A DNA stretch of 46,505 bases. It comes from Streptomyces toyocaensis. Its GTDB lineage: Bacteria; Actinomycetota; Actinomycetes; Streptomycetales; Streptomycetaceae. The notes beneath the pieces are model-generated. The model did not search any database, was not told where the DNA came from, and saw only the letters and a program-made list of their open reading frames with translations. Location of the stretch: assembly GCF_000725125.1 (NCBI RefSeq), contig NZ_JFCB01000044.1:1-46505 (forward strand). The letters run 5' to 3'. Of the stretch, positions 1 through 7,657 are shown piece by piece. The translations under genes and the position numbers were made by a program. Every line of letters starts with the position of its first letter. The first letter of the stretch is position 1.

Positions 1-173
1 ATCTTTCCGATCCGATTTCCTCGGTGCTTTCCAGGTCCACGCTTTCGCGTTTTCCTTTCCGGCGGATCCGACTTTATCAGAGATTCTGAGTCGGTTTTCC
101 CGCCCCTCTCCGGACACTGCGTCCGGCACGTGAAGTGTCGGGGTGCCCGATCGGGGGAGCTGTAAACGTACTG
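1..173. other. Intergenic edge region, no gene seen
   Basis: This stretch lies beyond the 3' end of rnj and is noticeably less GC-rich than its surroundings, with several T-runs. I see no ORF with a start, ribosome-binding site and Streptomyces codon bias, and no tRNA fold. It may hold regulatory DNA for a gene outside the window, but nothing specific can be supported. Confidence 0.5.
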
Positions 174-211
174 GAGCGGGGCGCCTCGATGCAAATCGAG
201 GCGCCCCGCTC
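174..211 (-). terminator. Rho-independent-type terminator of rnj
   Basis: A perfect 17-bp stem (GAGCGGGGCGCCTCGAT at 174-190 against its reverse complement at 195-211) closes a 4-nt GCAA loop about 35 nt past the rnj stop. It lacks a long U-tract, which is normal for Streptomyces. Being symmetrical, it could also stop transcription entering from the left. Confidence 0.85.
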
Positions 212-244
212 CTGGTTCGCTCGTCGGCGGTGCCCGACGGGCCG

Positions 245-1930
245 TCAGACCTCGACCACCACGGGCAGGATCATCGGCCGGCGCCGGTAGGTGTCGGAGA
301 CCCACTTGCCCAGCGTGCGGCGGATGAGCTGCTGCATCTGGTGGGGCTCGACGACTCCGTCCTGGGCGGAGCGCTCCAGGACCTCCGTGATCTTCGGGAT
401 CACGTCGCCGAAGGCGGAGTCCTCGATGCCGGAGCCCCGGGCCTGGACATGGGGTCCACCCGTGATCTTGCCGGTGGACGAGTCCATGACGACGAAGACC
501 GAGATGATGCCCTCGTCGCCGAGGATCTTGCGGTCCTTGAGGGCCGGCTCACCGACGTCACCGACGGAGAGCCCGTCGACGTAGACGTAGCCCGCCTGGA
601 CCTTGCCGGCGATCTTGGCCTTGCCCTCGACGAGGTCGACGGCGACGCCGTCCTCGGCGATGACGATGCGGTCGTGCGGGACGCCGGTCAGGGCTCCCAG
701 TTCGGCGTTGGCGCGCAGGTGACGCCATTCGCCGTGCACCGGCATCAGGTTCTTCGGGCGGCAGATGTTGTAGAAGTACAGCAGCTCGCCCGCGGAGGCG
801 TGCCCGGAGACGTGCACCTTGGCGTTGCCCTTGTGGACGACGTTGGCACCCCAGCGGGTCAGGCCGTTGATCACGCGGTACACCGCGTTCTCGTTGCCGG
901 GGATGAGCGACGACGCCAGGATCACCGTGTCGCCGTCGACGATGCGGATCTGGTGGTCCCGGTTGGCCATGCGCGACAACGCCGCCATCGGTTCGCCCTG
1001 GGAGCCCGTGCAGACCAGGACGACTTCGCTGTCCGGCAGGTCGTCCAGGCTCCTGACGTCCACGACCAGGCCCGGCGGGACCCTGAGGTAGCCCAGGTCG
1101 CGGGCGATGCCCATGTTGCGGACCATGGAGCGGCCGACGAAGGCGACCCGGCGGCCGTACTCGTGCGCCGCGTCCAGGATCTGCTGGATGCGGTGGACGT
1201 GGCTGGCGAAGCTGGCCACGATGATCCGCTTGCGGGCACCGGCGAAGACCTGGCGCAGGACGCCCGAGATGTCGCGCTCGGGCGGGACGAAGCCCGGAAC
1301 CTCGGCGTTCGTGGAGTCGGCCAGCAGGAGGTCGATGCCTTCCTCGCTGAGCCGGGCGAACGCGTGCAGGTCCGTGAGGCGGTTGTCCAGCGGGAGCTGG
1401 TCCATCTTGAAGTCACCGGTGTGGACCACCATGCCGGCGGGGGTCCGGATGGCCACGGCGAGGGCGTCGGGAATGGAGTGGTTGACCGCGACGAACTCGC
1501 AGTCGAAGGGGCCGATGCGCTCGCGCTGTCCTTCCGCCACCTGGAGGGTGTACGGGCGGATGCGGTGCTCCTGGAGCTTCGCCTCGATGAGGGCCAGCGT
1601 GAGCTTGGAGCCGATCAGCGGGATGTCCGGCTTCTCGCGGAGGAGGAAGGGGACGCCGCCGATGTGGTCCTCGTGGCCGTGGGTGAGGACGATGCCCTCG
1701 ATGTCGTCGAGGCGGTCCCTGATGGACGAGAAGTCCGGCAGGATCAGGTCGATTCCGGGCTGCTCCTCCTCCGGGAAGAGCACTCCGCAGTCGACGATCA
1801 GCAGGCGGCCTCCGTACTCGAAGACCGTCATGTTGCGGCCGATCTCGCCGAGGCCGCCGAGCGGGGTGACGCGCAGGCCGCCCTCGGGGAGCGGCGGGGG
1901 CGGGCCGAGTTCAGGATGCGGATGACTCAA
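245..1930 (-). CDS. rnj: Ribonuclease J (metallo-beta-lactamase RNase)
   Basis: A 561-aa RNase J of the beta-CASP metallo-beta-lactamase family, a 5'-3' exo- and endoribonuclease for rRNA maturation and mRNA decay in the cytoplasm. The zinc-binding motif HGHEDH lies at residues 84-89, preceded by the family-typical GGLGEIGRNM at about 25-34, and the C-terminal half carries GHAS-type beta-CASP residues. I chose a TTG start at 1930 because GGTGAGGAG sits just upstream and the length then fits the family (known actinobacterial RNase J is about 560 aa). The frame stays open 31 codons further upstream, but that stretch looks non-coding. It follows dapA on the same strand, a pairing also known from Bacillus. 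A hairpin lies in the leader. Confidence 0.93.
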   Translation of the reverse strand: MSHPHPELGPPPPLPEGGLRVTPLGGLGEIGRNMTVFEYGGRLLIVDCGVLFPEEEQPGIDLILPDFSSIRDRLDDIEGIVLTHGHEDHIGGVPFLLREKPDIPLIGSKLTLALIEAKLQEHRIRPYTLQVAEGQRERIGPFDCEFVAVNHSIPDALAVAIRTPAGMVVHTGDFKMDQLPLDNRLTDLHAFARLSEEGIDLLLADSTNAEVPGFVPPERDISGVLRQVFAGARKRIIVASFASHVHRIQQILDAAHEYGRRVAFVGRSMVRNMGIARDLGYLRVPPGLVVDVRSLDDLPDSEVVLVCTGSQGEPMAALSRMANRDHQIRIVDGDTVILASSLIPGNENAVYRVINGLTRWGANVVHKGNAKVHVSGHASAGELLYFYNICRPKNLMPVHGEWRHLRANAELGALTGVPHDRIVIAEDGVAVDLVEGKAKIAGKVQAGYVYVDGLSVGDVGEPALKDRKILGDEGIISVFVVMDSSTGKITGGPHVQARGSGIEDSAFGDVIPKITEVLERSAQDGVVEPHQMQQLIRRTLGKWVSDTYRRRPMILPVVVEV

Positions 1931-1948
1931 AAGACTCTCCTCACCACA

Positions 1949-1979
1949 CGCGCCACGTACCGGTGGGGCACGTGGCGCG
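1949..1979 (-). promoter_or_regulatory. Hairpin in the rnj leader
   Basis: The arms CGCGCCACGT (1949-1958) and ACGTGGCGCG (1970-1979) are perfectly complementary around an 11-nt loop, 19 nt upstream of the rnj TTG start. It could terminate dapA transcripts or act as a leader structure for RNase J autoregulation. The sequence alone does not decide between these. Confidence 0.5.
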
Positions 1980-2082
1980 CATGACGTTCGTGCAGAAGCA
2001 GTTGTCGTATGGGGTGCGGGCACCGGTGGCCCGCGTATTCAGTTGTGAGGTATGTCTGCGCGAGCGGGCGCGCGAAGTCTGA

Positions 2083-2985
2083 TTAGTGGAGTTGTACCCC
2101 GCCGGCGGCAAGATCGATCTTGAGCTGCTCGATCTCTTCGGGCGTGCACTCCGCCATGGGGGCGCGCAGGGGTCCGGCGGGGAGGCCCATGAGGGCGAGC
2201 GCCGCCTTGGTGGTCATCACGCCCTGGGTGCGGAACATGCCCGTGTAGACGGGGAGCAGCTTCTGGTGGATCTCGGTTGCCTTCTGGACGTCTCCGGAGG
2301 TGTACGCCTCGACCAGGGCGCGCAGCTCGGGGGTGACGAGGTGGCCGACGACCGAGACGAAGCCGACCGCTCCGATGGAGAGCAGAGGCAGGTTGAGCAT
2401 GTCGTCGCCGGAGTACCAGGCGAGGCCGGAGCGGGCGATGGCCCAGCCCGCCCGGCCGAGGTCGCCCTTGGCGTCCTTGTTGGCGACGATGCGCGGGTGA
2501 TCGGCGAGGCGGACGATCGTCTCCGTGCTGATCGGGACACCGCTGCGGCCGGGGATGTCGTAGAGCATGACCGGCAGCTCGGCGGCGTCGGCGACGGCCG
2601 TGAAGTGCCGGTACAGGCCCTCCTGCGGAGGCTTGTTGTAGTACGGGGTGACGACCAGCAGGCCGTGGGCGCCGGCGCGCTCCGCGGCGCGCGCCAGTTC
2701 GATGCTGTGGTGCGTGTCGTTGGTGCCGACTCCGGCCACGACGTGGGCCCGGTCGCCGACGGCCTCCACGATCGCCCGTACGAGATCCGATTTCTCCGCG
2801 TCGCTGGTGGTGGGGGACTCGCCGGTGGTCCCGTTGATGATCAGGCCGTCGTTGCCTGCGTCCACCAGGTGGGTGGCGAGCCGCTGAGCGCCGTCGAGGT
2901 CGAGTGCGCCGTCCGCCGTGAAGGGCGTGACCATGGCGGTGAGGACCCGCCCGAAGGGGGTCTGCGGAGTGGAGGTCGGAGCCAT
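2083..2985 (-). CDS. dapA: 4-hydroxy-tetrahydrodipicolinate synthase
   Basis: DapA (300 aa, normal family length) condenses pyruvate with aspartate semialdehyde, the first committed step of DAP and lysine synthesis. DAP is a peptidoglycan building block. The TIM-barrel signatures are all visible: GTTGES at 52-57, the catalytic tyrosine in YDIPGRSG at 142-149 (Y142, with substrate-binding R147), Y115/Y116, and the Schiff-base lysine K170 in VANKDAKGD. The family is unambiguous. The ATG start has no Shine-Dalgarno sequence but sits 7 nt after a TAGCGT hexamer, suggesting a leaderless mRNA. Its partner dapB lies 2.5 kb away, separated by thyX and small genes. rnj follows downstream on the same strand. 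Confidence 0.95.
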   Translation of the reverse strand: MAPTSTPQTPFGRVLTAMVTPFTADGALDLDGAQRLATHLVDAGNDGLIINGTTGESPTTSDAEKSDLVRAIVEAVGDRAHVVAGVGTNDTHHSIELARAAERAGAHGLLVVTPYYNKPPQEGLYRHFTAVADAAELPVMLYDIPGRSGVPISTETIVRLADHPRIVANKDAKGDLGRAGWAIARSGLAWYSGDDMLNLPLLSIGAVGFVSVVGHLVTPELRALVEAYTSGDVQKATEIHQKLLPVYTGMFRTQGVMTTKAALALMGLPAGPLRAPMAECTPEEIEQLKIDLAAGGVQLH

Positions 2986-2992
2986 GGGTTAC

Positions 2993-2998
2993 ACGCTA
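2993..2998 (-). promoter_or_regulatory. Putative -10 element of a leaderless dapA promoter
   Basis: On the minus strand TAGCGT ends 7 nt before the dapA ATG, so transcription would begin at or next to the A of ATG. No convincing -35 hexamer is visible at 17-18 nt. The support is position plus the absence of any ribosome-binding site. Confidence 0.4.
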
Positions 2999-3056
2999 CT
3001 CGTTGCTCAGGTCGGGGTCTTCCCTCGGGGGAGCCGACAAGGTGGGGCAAAGGGGG

Positions 3057-3098
3057 AGCCCGGCACTGCCTGCTCGGGGGTTCAGGCAGTACCGGGCT
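3057..3098 (-). terminator. Terminator between thyX and dapA
   Basis: A 16-bp stem (3057-3072 with 3083-3098) encloses a 10-nt loop. The single non-Watson-Crick position becomes a G-U pair in the minus-strand RNA, and a short U-containing stretch follows. This fits termination of the thyX transcript upstream of dapA. Confidence 0.75.
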
Positions 3099-3196
3099 CG
3101 TTTGATCAGGCTAGATGAACTTCATGAAATGCCGCAATACGGACACTTCATGCGGCTGATCCGCACATGTGTGCTCGCTGGTGAGAACGAGGCCCG

Positions 3197-3949
3197 TTAC
3201 GGGGCCACGCGTCCGTTGGCGTTGAACGCGCTGTAGGTGAGCGGCATGAGCCGGGCCCACTCCGCCTCCATCTTCTCGCCGACCATCTCGATCTCCCGCT
3301 GCGGGAAGGAGGGGACCTTGGCCAGCTCGTGCTGGGTGCGCAGCCCGAGGAAGTGCATCAGCGAGCGGGCGTTGCAGGTGGCGTACATGGAGGAGTACAG
3401 GCCGACCGGGAGCGCCGCGCGGGCGACCTCGCGGGCCACGCCCTCGGCCAGCAGCTTCTGGTAGGCCTCGTACGCCTGGTGGTAGGACTCGCCCAGCACG
3501 TGTCGGACGGTCGCGTGCTGTGCCGGGGTGCCTTCGACGAAGACGTACTTGCCCGGACGGCCCTCCTGCACGAGCTTGCGCGAGGTGTCGGGGACGTAGA
3601 AGACGGGCTGCAGCTCGCGGTATCGCCCGGACTCCTCGTTGTACGACCAGCCGACCCGGTGGCGCATGAACTCGCGGAACACGAAGATCGGCGCGCTGAC
3701 CAGGAACGTCATCGAGTTGTGCTCGAAGGGACTGCCGTGCCGGTCCCGCATCAGGTAGTTGATCAGGCCCTTGGAGCGCTCCGGATCCTTCTGCAGCTCC
3801 TCGATGGACTGCTCCCCCAGCGTCGAGACGCGGGCGGCGAACAGGACGTCGGAGTCCGAGGCGCTGGACTTCACGAGCTCGACTGTGACGTCACTCCGCA
3901 AGGTGACGTCGGTGCGCGTTGACGGCTTGGGATCGTCGGCGGAGGTCAA
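3197..3949 (-). CDS. thyX: Flavin-dependent thymidylate synthase ThyX
   Basis: ThyX makes dTMP from dUMP using FAD, NADPH and methylene-tetrahydrofolate, replacing ThyA-type enzymes. The family motif reads RHRVGWSYNEES, followed by GRYRE: this is RHR-x8-S rather than the commoner RHR-x7-S, a variant known in part of the family. An in-frame ATG exists at 3964, but it has no ribosome-binding site. GGGAAGGA lies directly between that ATG and the TTG at 3949, which makes TTG the better start (250 aa). A TAGAGT hexamer at 3986-3991 is a possible -10. The gene is divergent from the small membrane protein at 4123 and is followed by its own terminator. Confidence 0.93.
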   Translation of the reverse strand: MTSADDPKPSTRTDVTLRSDVTVELVKSSASDSDVLFAARVSTLGEQSIEELQKDPERSKGLINYLMRDRHGSPFEHNSMTFLVSAPIFVFREFMRHRVGWSYNEESGRYRELQPVFYVPDTSRKLVQEGRPGKYVFVEGTPAQHATVRHVLGESYHQAYEAYQKLLAEGVAREVARAALPVGLYSSMYATCNARSLMHFLGLRTQHELAKVPSFPQREIEMVGEKMEAEWARLMPLTYSAFNANGRVAP

Positions 3950-4122
3950 GGGGGTCCTTCCCATCGCGGCTGCTGTGCGGCGCCCACTCTACGGGGCACG
4001 CGCGGCGGTGAGGGAAGTGCCCTGCCGTGACGGGATTGGCCGACGTGGGCACCATATGGGGCATCCGTTCGTCTGTGTTGGTGACAGTGATGCGTTCGAT
4101 CCCGAAGGGAGACACACCCCAG

Positions 4123-4362
4123 ATGTCCGGTCGACGCGAAACCGTGCCGTTCGCCTTCGTCACAGAGGCCGACAGGTTCCGCAGCAACGTCACCCCACCG
4201 CCCCGTGAGCGGGCCTCCGTCGGCCAGTTGGCCGGGCGATGGCTGCTGGGACTCACCCTCGTCGCCGGTCTGGTGGGTTCCCTGGTCATAGGGACGCCCT
4301 CGCTCTCCACCGCCCCCTCCGGCACGGAGACACAGCAGTCACGGGCCTCGGACGGGCGCTGA
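4123..4362 (+). CDS. Small single-pass membrane protein, unknown function
   Basis: A 79-aa protein with a charged N-terminus (about residues 1-36), one hydrophobic segment at about 38-58 (WLLGLTLVAGLVGSLVIG) and a short Ser/Thr-rich tail. GAAGGGAG precedes the chosen ATG by 12-13 nt; the frame stays open upstream to 4027, but that part lacks coding character. It is divergent from thyX, and the next gene on the same strand is also a small membrane protein. I do not recognise a named family. The position between thyX and dapB appears conserved in Streptomyces, from memory. Confidence 0.6.
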   Translation: MSGRRETVPFAFVTEADRFRSNVTPPPRERASVGQLAGRWLLGLTLVAGLVGSLVIGTPSLSTAPSGTETQQSRASDGR

Positions 4363-4466
4363 GCCGCCACGACCGGCGCCATCCGGCCCTCGAGGGTGGT
4401 GACCGGAGACACGGATCGATAACCTCACCGGGCACTGCCCACGCATGGATCGAGTGAGGACCAGCC

Positions 4467-5021
4467 GTGCCCCTGCCCTTCCTGACGGCCGACCGCGCCT
4501 TCGACACGGCGGACGAAGTCGCCCTGCCGTACGACGACCGGGACCGCTGGCGGCGCCCGTACCGGCCCGGCCCCTGGCGGGTGGGGGCCTCGGCGCTCAT
4601 GCTGCTGCTCGCCTCGTTCGTGCTGTTCGCCGGGGTCATCATCGCGGCGACGGGAACGCCGGCGTCCGCCGGGACGGTCTTCGGCATCGCGCTGGCCGTC
4701 GTCGCCTGCGCGCTGCGCATGCTGCGCATGGGCGTGTGGGTGAGCGCCCGGGGCCTGCGCCACGTGGCCTTCGTCAGCACGCGTACGACGTCCTGGGAGA
4801 AGGTCGTCTCGGTGCGCACGGTGCAGCAGCCGGTGCGCTGGCTGGGGCTGCCGCGGACGGTGCAGGGGCAGGCGCTGATTCTCGCCCGGCGGGGGCGTTC
4901 GGGGGAGGTGCCGCCGCTGCTGACCTCGCACAACGCGGACTTCCTGGGGCGGGACCAGCTCGCCTTCGACCGTGCGGCCGACACCGTGGAGGCGTGGGCC
5001 GCCGAGTACCGCGGCGGCTGA
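4467..5021 (+). CDS. Two-TM membrane protein with PH-like domain
   Basis: A 184-aa protein with two hydrophobic segments (about 40-62 and 66-84), followed by a soluble domain of the bacterial PH type. That domain contains GVWVSARGLRHV and a W-E-K-V strand, typical of PH-domain membrane proteins. The GTG start has GTGAGGA immediately upstream. No enzymatic motif is present; such proteins are usually of unknown, possibly membrane-scaffolding, function. The gene converges on the TPR-like gene with a gap of 20 nt. Family assignment is inference from the fold pattern. Confidence 0.7.
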   Translation: MPLPFLTADRAFDTADEVALPYDDRDRWRRPYRPGPWRVGASALMLLLASFVLFAGVIIAATGTPASAGTVFGIALAVVACALRMLRMGVWVSARGLRHVAFVSTRTTSWEKVVSVRTVQQPVRWLGLPRTVQGQALILARRGRSGEVPPLLTSHNADFLGRDQLAFDRAADTVEAWAAEYRGG

Positions 5022-5041
5022 GCGCCCACTCCCCCGCGCGT

Positions 5042-5485
5042 TCAGGACGAGGTCTTGTGCAGCGCGATCGCCCGCTGCATGGCCTTACGGGCGCGCGGGG
5101 TGTCGCGGGCGTCGTGGTAGGCGACGGCGAGCCGGAACCAGCTGCGCCAGTCGTCGGGGGCGTCCTCCGTCTCGGCCTTGCGCCGGGCGAAGACCTGGTC
5201 GGCCGAGTCCCGGTCGACCCGGCCGCTGGGCAGACGCTTCAGCTCGTCGACGGGCAGGCCGCCCTCCGCGTCGAGTTCGGCGGCGAGCCGGTTGGCGTCG
5301 CGGACGAACTCGGTGTTCTTCCACAGGAACCACACGCCGATGACCGGCAGGATCAGCACCGCGGCACCGAAGGTGACGGTGAGGGGCGTGCCCGCCTGGA
5401 TGAGCAGCACGCCGCGGCTGCCGACGAGGACGAAGTAGACGACCAGGACGGCGGCCGTGATGGCGTAGGAGATCTTCGCGCGCAT
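5042..5485 (-). CDS. Membrane-anchored TPR-like protein
   Basis: A 147-aa protein with two N-terminal hydrophobic segments (about 5-23 and 36-55) and a helical C-terminal half. The stretch WRSWFRLAVAYHDARDTPRA (about 113-132) resembles a TPR helix pair. The ATG at 5485 was chosen because transmembrane coding begins there. The frame stays open further upstream, but that is an antisense shadow of dapB. It lies 14 nt downstream of dapB on the same strand and is probably cotranscribed. The function is unknown; a protein-interaction role at the membrane is inference. Confidence 0.7.
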   Translation of the reverse strand: MRAKISYAITAAVLVVYFVLVGSRGVLLIQAGTPLTVTFGAAVLILPVIGVWFLWKNTEFVRDANRLAAELDAEGGLPVDELKRLPSGRVDRDSADQVFARRKAETEDAPDDWRSWFRLAVAYHDARDTPRARKAMQRAIALHKTSS

Positions 5486-5499
5486 GGGTCGGCTCGGGC

Positions 5500-6252
5500 T
5501 CAGTTCAGGTCGAGGAAGTGTTCCAGGCCGAAGGTCAGGCCGGGAGTGGTCACCACGCGGCGGACGCCGAGCAGGATGCCCGGCATGAAGCTGCTGTGGT
5601 GCAGGGAGTCGTGGCGGACGGTGAGGGTCTCGCCCTCGCCGCCGAGCAGGACCTCCTGGTGGGCGAGGAGTCCGCGCAGCCGGATCGCGTGCACCGGGAT
5701 CCCGTCGACGTCGGCGCCGCGCGCACCGTCGAGGGCGGTGGTCGTGGCGTCCGGCGCGGGCGCGCTGCCGGCCTGCCGGCGGGCCTCGGCGATGAGCTGG
5801 GCGGTGCGCGTGGCGGTGCCGCTGGGGGCGTCCACCTTGTTCGGGTGGTGCAGCTCGACGACCTCGACGGACTCGAAGTACGGGGCGGCGATCTGCGCGA
5901 ACATCATGGTGAGTACGGCGCCGATGGAGAAGTTCGGCGCGATGAGCACGCCCGTCCCCGGAGACCGGTCGAGCCACCCCTTGAGCTGCGCGAGGCGGTC
6001 GTCGGTCCAGCCGGTGGTGCCGACGACGGCGTGGATGCCGTGGCGTACGCAGAAGTCGAGGTTTCCCATGACCGAGGCGGGGGTGGTCAGCTCGACGGCG
6101 ACCTGAGCGCCCCGCTCGGCCAGGGTCTCCAGCTTGTCGTCCCGGCCCAGGGCGGCCACCAGCTCCATGTCGTCGGCGGCCTCGACCGCCCGTACCGCCT
6201 CGGACCCGATCCGGCCCTTGGCTCCGAGGACCGCCACGCGCAGCTTGCTCAT
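5500..6252 (-). CDS. dapB: 4-hydroxy-tetrahydrodipicolinate reductase
   Basis: DapB (250 aa) reduces hydroxy-tetrahydrodipicolinate with NAD(P)H, the step after DapA in DAP/lysine synthesis. The N-terminal Rossmann motif GAKGRIG is at 10-16, and the catalytic and substrate region ELHHPNKVDAPSGTA is at 133-147, with H135/H136 and K139. The family is not in doubt. It follows the M16 peptidase gene by 25 nt on the same strand, so it probably belongs to a pnp-peptidase-dapB transcript. AAGGAA precedes the ATG. Confidence 0.95.
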   Translation of the reverse strand: MSKLRVAVLGAKGRIGSEAVRAVEAADDMELVAALGRDDKLETLAERGAQVAVELTTPASVMGNLDFCVRHGIHAVVGTTGWTDDRLAQLKGWLDRSPGTGVLIAPNFSIGAVLTMMFAQIAAPYFESVEVVELHHPNKVDAPSGTATRTAQLIAEARRQAGSAPAPDATTTALDGARGADVDGIPVHAIRLRGLLAHQEVLLGGEGETLTVRHDSLHHSSFMPGILLGVRRVVTTPGLTFGLEHFLDLN

Positions 6253-6277
6253 GTTCGTTGTTCCTTACGGGTGATCG

Positions 6278-7657
6278 TCAGGCGACGGCGTCGTGCAGTC
6301 GGGACGCCTGCTTGTCCTTGAGCGGGCCGATGACCGACAGGGAGGGCCGCCGTCCCAGGACGTCGCGGGCGACCGAGCGGACGTCGTCCGGGGTGACCGA
6401 GGCTATCCGGGCCAGCATGTCGTCGACGGACATCTGCTCGCCCCAGCACAGTTCGCTCTTGCCGATTCGGTTCATCAGCGCGCCCGTGTCCTCCAGGCCG
6501 AGGACCGTGGAACCCCGGAGCTGGCCGATGGCGCGCTCGATCTCGTCGTCGGGCAGCCCGTGCTCGGCGACCCGGTCGAGTTCGTCGCGGCAGATCTTCA
6601 GCACGTCGTGCACCTGCGAGGGCCTGCAGCCCGCGTACACGCCGAACAGGCCGCAGTCGGCGAAGCCCGAGGTGTACGAGTACACGCTGTAGGCCAGGCC
6701 GCGCTTCTCGCGGACCTCCTGGAACAGACGGGAGGACATGCCGCCGCCGAGGGCGGTGTTGAGCACGCCGAGAGCCCAGCGGCGCTCGTCGGTGCGGGCC
6801 AGGCCCGGCATGCCGAGGACGACGTGCGCCTGCTCGGTCTTCCGGCCGATGAGCTCGACACGGCCGGCGGTGCGCAGGGCGCGCCGGCCGCCGCGCGGGG
6901 CGATCGGCTCGACGTCGTGGTTCTTCAGCGCGCCGGCCTTCTCGAAGGCGGCACGGACCTGGCGCACGACCGTGTTGTGGTCGACGTTGCCGGCGCAGGC
7001 GACCACGAGGTGGGTCGGGTCGTAGTGCTTCTTGTAGAAGCGGCGGATGCGGTCGGCGGTGAGGGCGTTGACCGTGTCGACCGTGCCGAGGACCGGGCGG
7101 CCGAGGGGGTTGTCGCCGAACATGGTGTGTGCGAACAGGTCGTGCACACAGTCGCCCGGGTCGTCCTCGGTCATGGCGATCTCTTCGAGGATGGCGCCGC
7201 GCTCGACGTCGACGTCCTCCTGGCGGATCACCGAGCCGGTGAGCATGTCGCACACCACGTCGATGGCGAGCGGCAGGTCGGCGTCGAGCACGCGCGCGTA
7301 GTAGCACGTGTACTCCTTGGCCGTGAACGCGTTCATCTCGCCGCCGACGGCGTCGAGGGCGGAGGAGATGTCCAGGGCGGACCGGCGGGAGGTGCCCTTG
7401 AAGAGCAGGTGCTCCAGGTAGTGGGTGGCGCCGTTCAGGGCCGGGGTCTCGTCGCGGGAGCCGACGTGCGCCCAGATGCCGAAGGTCGCCGAGCGGACCG
7501 AGGGCAGCGTCTCGGTGACGATGCGCAGGCCGCCGGGGAGGGTGGTCCTGCGGACCGTACCGATGCCGTTCTCCCCCTTGATCAGGGTTTGGGTACGGGC
7601 GACGGCCCGCGCCTCCGAGGAGGTGCGGGCCGTCGCCTTGGCGCTACGGGACGTCAC
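6278..7657 (-). CDS. M16 family zinc peptidase (insulinase-like)
   Basis: A 459-aa M16B peptidase, the usual length for this half-size type. The inverted zinc motif HYLEH lies at 79-83 (H79, E82, H83), and the distal glutamate ligand falls around E159 in ERGAILEEI, so the catalytic domain looks intact. The C-terminal half is the matching non-catalytic M16 domain. The GTG start overlaps the pnp TGA as GTGA, indicating translational coupling. Position next to pnp is widely conserved in Gram-positives. The physiological substrate is unknown; leader-peptide or oligopeptide processing is typical of the family. Confidence 0.9.
   Translation of the reverse strand: MTSRSAKATARTSSEARAVARTQTLIKGENGIGTVRRTTLPGGLRIVTETLPSVRSATFGIWAHVGSRDETPALNGATHYLEHLLFKGTSRRSALDISSALDAVGGEMNAFTAKEYTCYYARVLDADLPLAIDVVCDMLTGSVIRQEDVDVERGAILEEIAMTEDDPGDCVHDLFAHTMFGDNPLGRPVLGTVDTVNALTADRIRRFYKKHYDPTHLVVACAGNVDHNTVVRQVRAAFEKAGALKNHDVEPIAPRGGRRALRTAGRVELIGRKTEQAHVVLGMPGLARTDERRWALGVLNTALGGGMSSRLFQEVREKRGLAYSVYSYTSGFADCGLFGVYAGCRPSQVHDVLKICRDELDRVAEHGLPDDEIERAIGQLRGSTVLGLEDTGALMNRIGKSELCWGEQMSVDDMLARIASVTPDDVRSVARDVLGRRPSLSVIGPLKDKQASRLHDAVA
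7598..7637 (-). other. Strong hairpin at the 5' end of the M16 gene
   Basis: A 19-nt arm at 7598-7616 pairs with 7619-7637, with a single G-U-type position and almost no loop (the inner pairs must open). It begins about 17 nt past the pnp stop, inside the coding start of the peptidase. It may attenuate or mark processing between pnp and the peptidase. Confidence 0.5.

Noticed and set aside
143..1984. Long plus-strand frame opposite rnj (613 codons)
   Set aside because: It is the antisense shadow of RNase J. It is Asp/Arg/Val-rich with no family signature and no ribosome-binding site, whereas the minus frame has the full RNase J motif set.
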